Positions 1 through 5,616 of a DNA stretch of 5,616 bases are shown piece after piece; positions within the stretch are counted from its first letter, which is position 1; each line of letters starts with the position of its first letter. The notes under the pieces are model-generated. The model ran no database searches, was not told where the DNA came from, and saw nothing but the letters and a program-made list of their open reading frames with translations. Both the position numbers and the translations under genes were made by a program. This stretch comes from Limnohabitans sp. (lineage in GTDB: Bacteria; Pseudomonadota; Gammaproteobacteria; Burkholderiales; Burkholderiaceae_C). The stretch lies in assembly GCA_009693225.1 (NCBI GenBank), contig SHXP01000161.1:1-5616 (forward strand). Reading direction: 5' to 3'.

Positions 1-1
1 C

Positions 2-604
2 TGGAACAATTTTTCCTGCGGTGAACATACCGGCACCCATTTTGATGCACCCATACACTGGATTTCGGGCAAGGATCTGCCTAACAACTCGGTGGACACC
101 ATTCCGCCGCAGCATTTTGTCGCGCCTGCCTGTGTCATAGATTGCTCTGAGCAAGTCAGCGGCAATGACGACTACCTGCTAACGGTACAAGACATAGAAC
201 GGTATGAAGCCCGGCACGGGAAAATTCCCGCGCGGTCCTGGGTATTGATGCGTACAGACTGGTCCAGGCGACAGGACCCGCAAGCCTACCAGAATTTTGA
301 TCAGACGGGTCAACACACACCGGGACCCGGTACGCAAGCGGTACGATTTCTGGTGGAACAACGCGACGTGCTGGGGTTTGGTTCTGAAACCATAGGGACT
401 GATGCCGGTCAAGGCGCTCACCTACACCCGCCTTATCCATGCCACTACTATATGCACGGCGCCGGCCGCTACGGTCTTCAATGCTTGAGTAACCTGGATT
501 TATTGCCGCCTGCAGGCGCGTTGCTGATTTGCCCTCCCTTGAAAATTGAAAAGGGTAGCGGCAGTCCGCTGCGGGTGCTGGCTCTGGTAGAACATCAGCC
601 ATGA
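2..604 (+). CDS. Cyclase-family metal-dependent hydrolase (kynurenine formamidase/isatin hydrolase-like), 5' truncated by window edge
   Basis: The frame is open from the left edge, so the true start lies outside the window and the GTG at 92 is internal. Two hundred C-terminal residues are visible; the family usually has roughly 260-300. Seen: near the visible N-end is the family metal motif H-T-G-T-H-F-D-A-P (visible residues 9-17), with H9, H13 and D15 as expected ligands. Later come H148 and the segment GRYGLQCLSNLDLLPP, then PPLKIEKGSGSPLRVLALV, typical of the end of this fold. Known for the family: hydrolysis of amide, lactam or ester bonds with Zn or Mn, as in kynurenine formamidase (KynB) and isatin hydrolase. 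The substrate cannot be read from sequence. Position 160 is Gln where KynB has a metal-binding Glu. The stop overlaps the next ATG by four bases, so the gene is translationally coupled to the SDR. No signal peptide can be judged. The family call is firm; the reaction is not. Confidence 0.88.
   Translation, partial: WNNFSCGEHTGTHFDAPIHWISGKDLPNNSVDTIPPQHFVAPACVIDCSEQVSGNDDYLLTVQDIERYEARHGKIPARSWVLMRTDWSRRQDPQAYQNFDQTGQHTPGPGTQAVRFLVEQRDVLGFGSETIGTDAGQGAHLHPPYPCHYYMHGAGRYGLQCLSNLDLLPPAGALLICPPLKIEKGSGSPLRVLALVEHQP
601..604 (+). other. ATGA stop-start overlap (cyclase/SDR)
   Basis: The four bases ATGA contain both the SDR start codon (601-603) and the TGA stop of the cyclase gene (602-604). With only a weak ribosome binding site upstream, this indicates termination-reinitiation coupling within one transcript. 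Confidence 0.85.
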
Positions 605-1332
605 AACACGCACCCGCGATTGCAGCAGTCACCGGCGGAAGTGCCGGCATAGGTCAAGCTGTTTGTGAAGATCTGCTGGCCAAGGGTTACGAAGTGATCT
701 CCTTGTCGCTGGGTAAGCCGCAAATTTCTCATGCGCGATTTCACACAATTGAGGTTGATTTGACAGACAGGCATGCCAGTGCGCAGGCCATAGCGCATAT
801 GACGCAAGGCTTTGAAGTGACGACCCTGGTGCATAACGCAGGGGTGATAAGACCGGCATTGATTGACGATGTCACACTGGATCAACTCGATGAATTGGTC
901 AGCCTGCACCTGGGCTGCGCCATACAACTCGTGCAAGCGGTATTGCCACACATGCGTGCAGCTCATTTCGGTCGCATTGTGTTCATGTCCTCGCGTGCGG
1001 CCCTGGGCGCAGCCACGCGCAGTGCTTACTCAGCCACCAAGGCGGGCATGATAGGCATGTTGCGCACCTGGGCGCTTGAACTCGGCCCGCACGGCATCAC
1101 TGTCAATGCGGTTGCCCCCGGCCCTATACGCACCGATATGTTTTACGGGGTGATTCCTAAAGACAGCGAACGGGAGCGGACTCTGGCTGCAGCAATTCCC
1201 GTCAGACGTCTGGGCGAGACCCTTGACATAGCTCATGCGGTGGGCTTTTTGGCCGCCCCGCAAAGCAGCTTCATCACCGGACAGGTGCTGTATGTCTGCG
1301 GCGGCTCCAGTGTGGGCAGCCTGACGCTTTGA
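601..1332 (+). CDS. Short-chain dehydrogenase/reductase (classical SDR)
   Basis: This is a 243-residue classical SDR, close to the usual 240-260, presumed cytosolic and NAD(P)H-dependent. Seen: the cofactor-binding TGGSAGIG at residues 11-18, Asp53 after beta-3 (VDL), HNAG at 78-81 in place of NNAG, the catalytic Ser at 130/131 (FMSSRAALG), and YSATK with Tyr143 and Lys147. VNAVAPGPIRTDMF at 168-181 and a C-terminal FITGQVLYVCGG complete the fold. The tetrad Asn position in helix 4 appears to be His103. No basic or acidic residue after beta-2 clearly fixes NADP or NAD preference. The ATG start overlaps the upstream stop as ATGA, and a weak GGTAG lies at 586-590, so expression probably relies on coupling to the cyclase gene. 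Substrate is unknown: 3-oxoacyl reductase-like and hydroxy/keto intermediates of aromatic degradation are both possible. The family is certain, the reaction open. Confidence 0.93.
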   Translation: MKHAPAIAAVTGGSAGIGQAVCEDLLAKGYEVISLSLGKPQISHARFHTIEVDLTDRHASAQAIAHMTQGFEVTTLVHNAGVIRPALIDDVTLDQLDELVSLHLGCAIQLVQAVLPHMRAAHFGRIVFMSSRAALGAATRSAYSATKAGMIGMLRTWALELGPHGITVNAVAPGPIRTDMFYGVIPKDSERERTLAAAIPVRRLGETLDIAHAVGFLAAPQSSFITGQVLYVCGGSSVGSLTL

Positions 1333-1402
1333 CATCAGCCTGTCCATTCGGGCTATCTCATTTCATGCTGATTTCTGTGTAATAGGGGTTCAGCGAAATT
1401 CG

Positions 1403-1689
1403 CTAGAGGTTTTTTCTTGGCGGCAAACCGGTGTGCTGGGTCAATATTTTTTCTGACGCGGCTTTCACCCGGCAAGTGGTGCCAGGCGAGGTTTTGGTGG
1501 TGACAGTCGTGCTGTTTTTGCGCCGGCTGAGGTATAGGCTTCGGTACTGAGCGGCTGAAAACGCGGTATCAAATGCTACTTGCCGTTGCCGATCAAATTA
1601 GCATGACCCATGGCTTTGAGTGCTTCGCGCAACAGCGGCCAGTTGTTCGGGTCGTGGTATCGCAAAAACGCTTTTTGTAATTTGCTGGT
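1403..1689 (-). pseudogene. ygiQ: 3' remnant of a YgiQ-family radical SAM protein gene
   Basis: Minus-strand translation from 1689 to 1579 gives T-S-K-LQKAFLRYHDPNNWPLL, then REALKAMGHANLIGNGK. This is the conserved C-terminal segment I recognise from YgiQ (UPF0313) proteins. An in-frame TAG (1578-1576) interrupts it, and the same frame continues with HLIPRFQPLSTEAY, so the TAG looks like a nonsense change of a Gln codon inside the gene. After roughly 1530-1515 the likely coding frame shifts. A different frame then gives KAASEKILTQHTGLPPRKNL and a TAG at 1405-1403, again resembling the YgiQ tail. Upstream, a TAG sits at 1692-1690 and no YgiQ-like frame continues, so the radical SAM core with its CxxxCxxC motif is absent. 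About 95 of some 700 residues remain. It has the same orientation as iorAB and lies 70 bases downstream of iorB. The function of YgiQ is poorly defined, and this fragment is surely non-functional. The family call is from memory of the conserved motif. Confidence 0.8.
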
Positions 1690-1741
1690 CTACTCAAAAA
1701 TTAACTTTGACTTGGATTTAATCACACTGCCTGCAAGCAGA
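1690..1741. other. AT-rich non-coding junction between iorB and the ygiQ remnant
   Basis: This short stretch is clearly richer in A and T than its surroundings (for example the run around 1694-1722) and carries stops in several minus-strand frames. It shows no similarity I recognise to either neighbour. It marks where ygiQ homology ends, so it probably contains the rearrangement junction. I see no terminal inverted repeats or target duplication. Confidence 0.4.
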
Positions 1742-1757
1742 AAACAGCTTGCTGTTT
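1742..1757 (-). terminator. Candidate terminator hairpin after iorB
   Basis: On the minus strand, three bases past the iorB stop codon, AAACAGC-AA-GCTGTTT forms a seven-pair stem, or six pairs with a four-base loop, followed by TCTG. The T tract is short and partly inside the stem, so this is weak as a Rho-independent terminator. An overlapping alternative stem pairs gcaagc (1733-1738) with gcttgc (1747-1752). The position is right for ending the iorAB transcript. Confidence 0.35.
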
Positions 1758-1759
1758 GG

Positions 1760-3289
1760 TCATGGCACTTTCGCCTGCGCGGCTTCGTTTTCCACTTTCT
1801 TGCGCAATGCCACCAATTGAGCGGCTGCGTTGTCTTGCCCTGCCAAAGCAGGTGCAGCTTGCATCAAACGGTCAAATTTGCTGCTGCCGCGCGCATGCGT
1901 GTCGCTATAGCCTTTGACCAACCGACGGCAACGGATGACTTCCACGGCCAGCATATAGTCTTTTGTAATCACACTGTGAACCATGTCCAGCCAATGCGTC
2001 AGGTGAGCGGTTTCCTCCGCATGGCGCCGGCTGTGGCGGCGAAAACGACTCAGCCCGGCTAGTATTTGCAGCATGCATTGGCCTATGACGGTGTGCGGCC
2101 GCAGGCGTTTACCGTCGCCGATCACTGCCAGCAACAGTTTTTTCAGCGGCGGAATCCCTTCAATCCAATGGCCCCATGAGGCTGGAAACAAACCATAAAT
2201 CTCTTCGATGCGCGGGTGGAAAAACTCCACGCTGCCGACCACTTCATCCGCACCGGCGCCAACCTCTTCACGCAAACGCTGCGTGCGCTGTATGCGGGTT
2301 TTGAGTTCAGCCACGCGAATCACATCGTCGTAAGACATGGCCACCGCCAGCCAGCGCGCCGCTTCCAGCGTGGCCAGGTGCGCGTGATGTGCGCCGCCGT
2401 GCGCCAGACCGTGTTGATGCAAAGCAGACATGCGCTCCAGGTATTCACGACCGTAGACAATGTCTTGAAACTCGAGCACGCGTTGCAAGCCCGCACCGAG
2501 TATGGCATGGCAAGAGGCAGGAAATTCTTTTTCAATGCGGGCGCGCAAAGGCTCGACCTGCACAGCGGCGGCACGCGCAGGCAAGGGGCGCGGTGCGGTG
2601 GCCATCGGGTCTGCGAGTGTGTCGTGCTGTTGCGGTTGTCGCGTTGACTGCAAACCCGCTTGAAAACAGCGCAGACTGGCTTCCACGCCTATGCCTGCAC
2701 GGCGTATCGTGTCTTGGTAGGCAGCATCTTCAAACGGTAACTCAGCGGCACCGGCCAGCGCACCGAACAAGGCCGCAGATAACACGCTGCGCTGCTGAGC
2801 AGCAATGGCTTGCATGTCGTCGTGCAGAAAACGCCGTGCGTGTGTCAGGCCTGCGCCCAGCACCGCAGAGGCGTCGGCAATGCCGTTGCCGGGATTGACT
2901 TTCTCCAGCGTGGCGTAATCGCGGTGTGAAGAAGTGATGAGTGTGGTTCTGTCTGAGGTAACCAAGCCGCGTTGCATGGCGCGACCGGCCTCCATCAACT
3001 CAGAGGCGATGACGATATCGACCTCGCCGGGCACCGGCATTTGCGCCAGCACAGGTGTCTTGCCGTTGGCGGCAATGTGCGCCTGCGCATACAACTCGGT
3101 GTAGTAAATAGTCGCGCCGGTGCGTTGCGCCACACCGGCCACCGAGGTGGCCTGCGCCAAGTAGTGATTGTGCGTGGCCAGATCGACGATCCAATCGACC
3201 AAGACACCGCCGCCCTGCCCGCCCATGGCAAGAATGGCGATGGTGATGGGACGCGCCGGATCGGTACCTAAGGTGCGCACCGCGCTCAT
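1760..3289 (-). CDS. iorB: Indolepyruvate ferredoxin oxidoreductase beta subunit with C-terminal DUF6537 domain
   Basis: This is the partner of IorA in the thiamine-diphosphate enzyme that oxidatively decarboxylates aryl-pyruvates to aryl-acetyl-CoA with ferredoxin. I chose the ATG at 3289, giving 509 residues. It overlaps the iorA stop as ATGA and has GAGGAC at 3303-3298. A longer in-frame start at 3385 would add 32 residues lying entirely inside iorA. Seen: the gamma-type 2-oxoacid oxidoreductase domain at about residues 14-205, with AMGGQGGGVLVDWIV and the conserved GGQGGG at 23-28. A polar linker follows at about 213-243, then a DUF6537-type region to the end, with KGYSDTHARGSSKFDRL near 459-475. 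Known: archaeal IorB is only the N-terminal domain of about 200 residues; the extended form is the usual one in proteobacteria. There are no membrane segments, so it is cytosolic. The role of DUF6537 is not established. Confidence 0.93.
   Translation of the reverse strand: MSAVRTLGTDPARPITIAILAMGGQGGGVLVDWIVDLATHNHYLAQATSVAGVAQRTGATIYYTELYAQAHIAANGKTPVLAQMPVPGEVDIVIASELMEAGRAMQRGLVTSDRTTLITSSHRDYATLEKVNPGNGIADASAVLGAGLTHARRFLHDDMQAIAAQQRSVLSAALFGALAGAAELPFEDAAYQDTIRRAGIGVEASLRCFQAGLQSTRQPQQHDTLADPMATAPRPLPARAAAVQVEPLRARIEKEFPASCHAILGAGLQRVLEFQDIVYGREYLERMSALHQHGLAHGGAHHAHLATLEAARWLAVAMSYDDVIRVAELKTRIQRTQRLREEVGAGADEVVGSVEFFHPRIEEIYGLFPASWGHWIEGIPPLKKLLLAVIGDGKRLRPHTVIGQCMLQILAGLSRFRRHSRRHAEETAHLTHWLDMVHSVITKDYMLAVEVIRCRRLVKGYSDTHARGSSKFDRLMQAAPALAGQDNAAAQLVALRKKVENEAAQAKVP
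3286..3289 (-). other. ATGA stop-start overlap (iorA/iorB)
   Basis: Read on the minus strand, ATGA holds the iorB start (3289-3287) and the iorA TGA stop (3288-3286). This argues for translational coupling and equal subunit supply. It also decides the iorB start against the longer in-frame ATG at 3385. Confidence 0.85.
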
Positions 3290-5547
3290 GCTGAGAAGTC
3301 CTCGTAAAGTGCCCGCGCGTGCAAGCTGCGCTGTTGCCGGCTTTGCATCCAGCCGACCACCACCTGCTGCAAGCGGTGAAGCCATTTTTCAAATACACCG
3401 GCGTTGCGTACCCACTCAATGCGGTAGAAAGACGGGCACAAAACAGCGGCGTCGGCCACTTCGCCGCAATGCCCGCAGGCCACACAGCCGTCGTCCACAT
3501 GCGCCACCGGGTCGGGCTTGAGCGGGTCGCCGCTGTTTTTCAAAGTGAGCGATGGACAACCCGAGAGCCGCATGCACGCGTGGTCGCCGCTGCACACCGA
3601 TGCGTCGACGCCGAATTTTTCTTTCACCACGCGTTCACCGCTTTTCACCGCAGCGGCGATTTGCGGTTTGACGCGCCGCTGCTTGTTCAGCATGCATTCG
3701 CTTTGCGCGATCACCACCTTAGGACCTTTGTAATCTGTGGTCAGCGCATCGTTAAGCACATCTCGCATGTGGTTGACGTCGTAGGTGTAGTCCACGGTCT
3801 TCACCCATTCCACGCCTACACCGCGCACTGCGGCTTCGATGGGGTGTTGCATGCTTCGGTTGTCTTTTTGCGAGCGCGATGACAGCAAGTCCTGGCCGCC
3901 CGTTGCCGCCGAGTAGTTGTTGTCCACAATGACGATGACGCCGTCGGCCTTGTTGAACACCGCATTGCCTATGCCGCTGGCCAGACCGTTGTGCCAGAAA
4001 CCGCCGTCACCCATGACGGAAATCGAGCGCTTGCCCGCTTGCACATTCATGGCTGCTGCACTTGCAGCGCCCAGGCCGTAGCCCATGGTGGTCGCGCCCA
4101 AATGAAACGGCGGCATAGCGGCGAACAAATGGCAACCAATGTCGGCTGAAATATGGTGCATGCCCAGGTCTTGCTGTACCAAGGTCATGGCAGAAAAAAT
4201 CGGCCGTTCCGGGCAACCGACGCAAAACCCCGGCGGGCGCGCCGGTACCACCGTGGCCAGTTCGGGCGCAGCCAAACGCGTCATCGCTGCCACTGCCACC
4301 TGCGCTTGGGCGGCACCGCTGACTTGCGTTTTCACTTGCTCGATGACGGCACCGGCCTGCTGCACTGCTTGCGATGGTTTGACCGGCATACCCAGCGACA
4401 CTGGTTTGGCTAAGCCCGCCGGGTGGTACTTGGACAAGAAAGCCTCAAGCCCGCGCTTCAAGGTTTGCACCGTGTATTCACCGGCCTGCGGCAGCATGTC
4501 TTTGCCGTGCACCGTGGTGCGAATTTGGGCGCGGCCCAGCACCGTGTGTATGGCCTGCTCGTGGTACTCGGGCTGGCCTTCTTCAATCACCAGAATGGCT
4601 TTTTTGCCTTCGCAAAACCGCTGTATTTCTTCGTCTATCACCGGGTAAGCAACATTCATCACATAAAGCGGAATGCGCGATTTGCCGTAGATGTCGGCCA
4701 TGTCGTAAGCCATCATGGCGCGCATCACGTTGTTGTACATGCCGCCCAGCATGACGATGCCTATGTCGTTCAAATCGCCATCAAAAAATTCGTTCAAGCC
4801 GCGCTCTTTGATAAAGCGCACCGCCGTCGGCCAGCGGTCCAGGATTTTTTCGTGCTCGTGTAAATAACTGGCAGGCGGCAGCACGATGCGGCTGGTGTCG
4901 CGCAGCGGTGTTTCCAGCGCCTGCTTTAAGGTGAATGCGGGTGCGCGGTTGGCTCGAGTGACAAAGCTGCCGTGCAAATGGCAGGAGCGAACCCGCAACT
5001 CCAACATCACTGGCGTATGGCTGGCCTCAGACAATTCAAAGCCGTCGTGCACCGCCTTGACAATGGCCGGCAGATTCGGGCGCGGGTCCAGCAGCCAGAT
5101 TTGCGATTTCATGGCGAACGCATGGCTGCGCTCCTGCATGATGGACGAACCCTCGCCGTAGTCTTCGCCGATGATGATGAGCGCGCCGCCGGTGACGCCG
5201 CCCGAGGCCAGATTGGCCAGCGCGTCAGAGGCGACATTGGTGCCTACCGTGGACTTCCAGGTGACTGCGCCGCGTATCGGATACATGACCGACGCTGACA
5301 GCGTGGCCGCTGCGGTGGCCTCGCTGGCGCTGGACGCGAAATGAACGCCGAGTTGCTGCAAGATGGGTTGGGCATCGGCCAGCACATCCATCAAATGCGA
5401 AATCGGCGAGCCTTGATAACCGGCCACGTAACCAACTCCGCACTCGAGCAAGGCCTTGGTCACCGCCAATATGCCTTCGCCGTGAAACACTGTGCCGGGT
5501 TCGGCCAGCAGTTGTTGTACTTCTTTGGTGAATGAACGTTCAGCCAT
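3286..5547 (-). CDS. iorA: Indolepyruvate ferredoxin oxidoreductase alpha subunit (TPP and Fe-S subunit)
   Basis: The catalytic subunit is 753 residues, longer than archaeal IorA (about 600-650). Known reaction: indolepyruvate or another aryl-pyruvate plus CoA and oxidised ferredoxin gives the aryl-acetyl-CoA, CO2 and reduced ferredoxin, in the cytosol. Seen: an N-terminal pyrimidine-binding domain with GYQGSPISH at 43-51 and Glu76 in SEATAA, and a middle domain to about 375. A variable, Ala/Gln-rich linker spans about 395-430. FCVGCPERPIF at 441-451, DIGCHLF at 469-475 and the TPP motif GDGGF (513-517) to DNNYSAATGGQ (542-552) form the diphosphate-binding domain. The C-terminal ferredoxin-like region has Cys652, 658, 664, 688, 691, 694 and 704. 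The ATG at 5547 has GGAG five bases upstream. It forms an operon with iorB. Likely role: catabolism of phenylalanine, tyrosine or tryptophan via their keto acids. Substrate preference among aryl-pyruvates cannot be told. Confidence 0.95.
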   Translation of the reverse strand: MAERSFTKEVQQLLAEPGTVFHGEGILAVTKALLECGVGYVAGYQGSPISHLMDVLADAQPILQQLGVHFASSASEATAAATLSASVMYPIRGAVTWKSTVGTNVASDALANLASGGVTGGALIIIGEDYGEGSSIMQERSHAFAMKSQIWLLDPRPNLPAIVKAVHDGFELSEASHTPVMLELRVRSCHLHGSFVTRANRAPAFTLKQALETPLRDTSRIVLPPASYLHEHEKILDRWPTAVRFIKERGLNEFFDGDLNDIGIVMLGGMYNNVMRAMMAYDMADIYGKSRIPLYVMNVAYPVIDEEIQRFCEGKKAILVIEEGQPEYHEQAIHTVLGRAQIRTTVHGKDMLPQAGEYTVQTLKRGLEAFLSKYHPAGLAKPVSLGMPVKPSQAVQQAGAVIEQVKTQVSGAAQAQVAVAAMTRLAAPELATVVPARPPGFCVGCPERPIFSAMTLVQQDLGMHHISADIGCHLFAAMPPFHLGATTMGYGLGAASAAAMNVQAGKRSISVMGDGGFWHNGLASGIGNAVFNKADGVIVIVDNNYSAATGGQDLLSSRSQKDNRSMQHPIEAAVRGVGVEWVKTVDYTYDVNHMRDVLNDALTTDYKGPKVVIAQSECMLNKQRRVKPQIAAAVKSGERVVKEKFGVDASVCSGDHACMRLSGCPSLTLKNSGDPLKPDPVAHVDDGCVACGHCGEVADAAVLCPSFYRIEWVRNAGVFEKWLHRLQQVVVGWMQSRQQRSLHARALYEDFSA

Positions 5548-5552
5548 GTCCG

Positions 5553-5556
5553 CTCC
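5553..5556 (-). promoter_or_regulatory. Ribosome binding site of iorA
   Basis: On the minus strand GGAG precedes the iorA ATG by five bases (CGGAC), an ordinary spacing. It supports the start at 5547. Confidence 0.65.
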
Positions 5557-5564
5557 AGTCTGTT

Positions 5565-5576
5565 GCGCTTAAGCGC
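5565..5576. promoter_or_regulatory. Perfect 12-base palindrome in the iorA leader
   Basis: GCGCTTAAGCGC is a perfect palindrome ending 17 bases upstream of the iorA start codon. It could be a short operator for a dimeric repressor or an mRNA hairpin just ahead of the ribosome binding site. With only 69 bases of upstream sequence, no promoter can be assigned, and the site could be chance. Confidence 0.3.
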
Positions 5577-5616
5577 CTTCCGTGATCTGAACTTGCGCTT
5601 TTAGACGTGCATCTTA

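Noticed and set aside
1392..1415. Hairpin agcga-aat-tcgct followed by a six-T run as a terminator for the plus-strand operon
   Set aside because: The stem is only five pairs and is separated from the T run by about five bases. The sequence is accounted for by the end of the ygiQ remnant.
1663..1677. Inverted repeat caaaaa-cgc-tttttg
   Set aside because: It is weak and AT-only, and falls in the codons for the conserved QKAFL of the ygiQ remnant, so it is coding coincidence.
1610..2062. Plus-strand open frame of 150 codons reaching into the gap
   Set aside because: It lies antisense to the end of iorB and to the ygiQ remnant, has a composition expected of a shadow frame, and shows no recognisable domain.
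3289..3385. N-terminal extension of iorB starting at the ATG at 3385
   Set aside because: The extra 32 residues fall wholly within iorA and are low-complexity Ala/Gly/Arg. The ATG at 3289 with the ATGA overlap and GAGGAC upstream is the better start.
4139..4648. Long plus-strand open frames over iorA (also around 2216-2898, 3319-3882 and 4423-4863)
   Set aside because: They are antisense shadows of strongly conserved minus-strand IorA and IorB coding sequence, with no domain or ribosome binding site of their own.
5611..5616. TAAGAT on the minus strand as a -10 box for iorA
   Set aside because: It matches the consensus at only four of six positions, lies at the window edge, and its -35 region is not visible.

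Overview
The window looks like the chromosome of a GC-rich betaproteobacterium, probably Burkholderiales. This is inferred from codon and base composition, from the fused-type indolepyruvate oxidoreductase pair, and from the style of the SDR and cyclase-family proteins. No rRNA, tRNA, CRISPR array or intact mobile element is visible.

Layout: (1) Positions 2-1332, plus strand. A two-gene unit begins beyond the left edge. The 3' two-thirds or more of a metal-dependent cyclase-family (kynurenine formamidase/isatin hydrolase-like) hydrolase overlaps by ATGA the start of a short-chain dehydrogenase/reductase. (2) Positions 1333-1759. This 427-base convergent gap is not empty. On the minus strand it carries a decayed 3' remnant of a YgiQ-family radical SAM gene (about 1403-1689), broken by an in-frame TAG, a frame change and loss of its whole 5' part. 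Between the remnant and iorB lies an AT-rich stretch with a hairpin. (3) Positions 1760-5547, minus strand. A two-gene operon, iorA then iorB, encodes a large indolepyruvate (aryl-pyruvate) ferredoxin oxidoreductase. IorA has the thiamine-diphosphate and Fe-S parts. IorB has the gamma-type domain fused to a C-terminal DUF6537 domain. The two genes also overlap by ATGA. (4) Positions 5548-5616. A short leader holds the iorA ribosome binding site and a perfect 12-base palindrome.

How the genes may work together: IorAB would oxidatively decarboxylate aryl-pyruvates from aromatic amino acid transamination to aryl-acetyl-CoA, passing electrons to ferredoxin. The cyclase/SDR pair is a separate, convergent unit of unknown substrate. 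A link to indole or aromatic ring metabolism is possible but rests only on proximity and family membership. The least expected element is the ygiQ remnant, which has the same orientation as iorAB and directly follows it. It suggests that the iorAB side of this locus replaced the 5' part of ygiQ during a past rearrangement.
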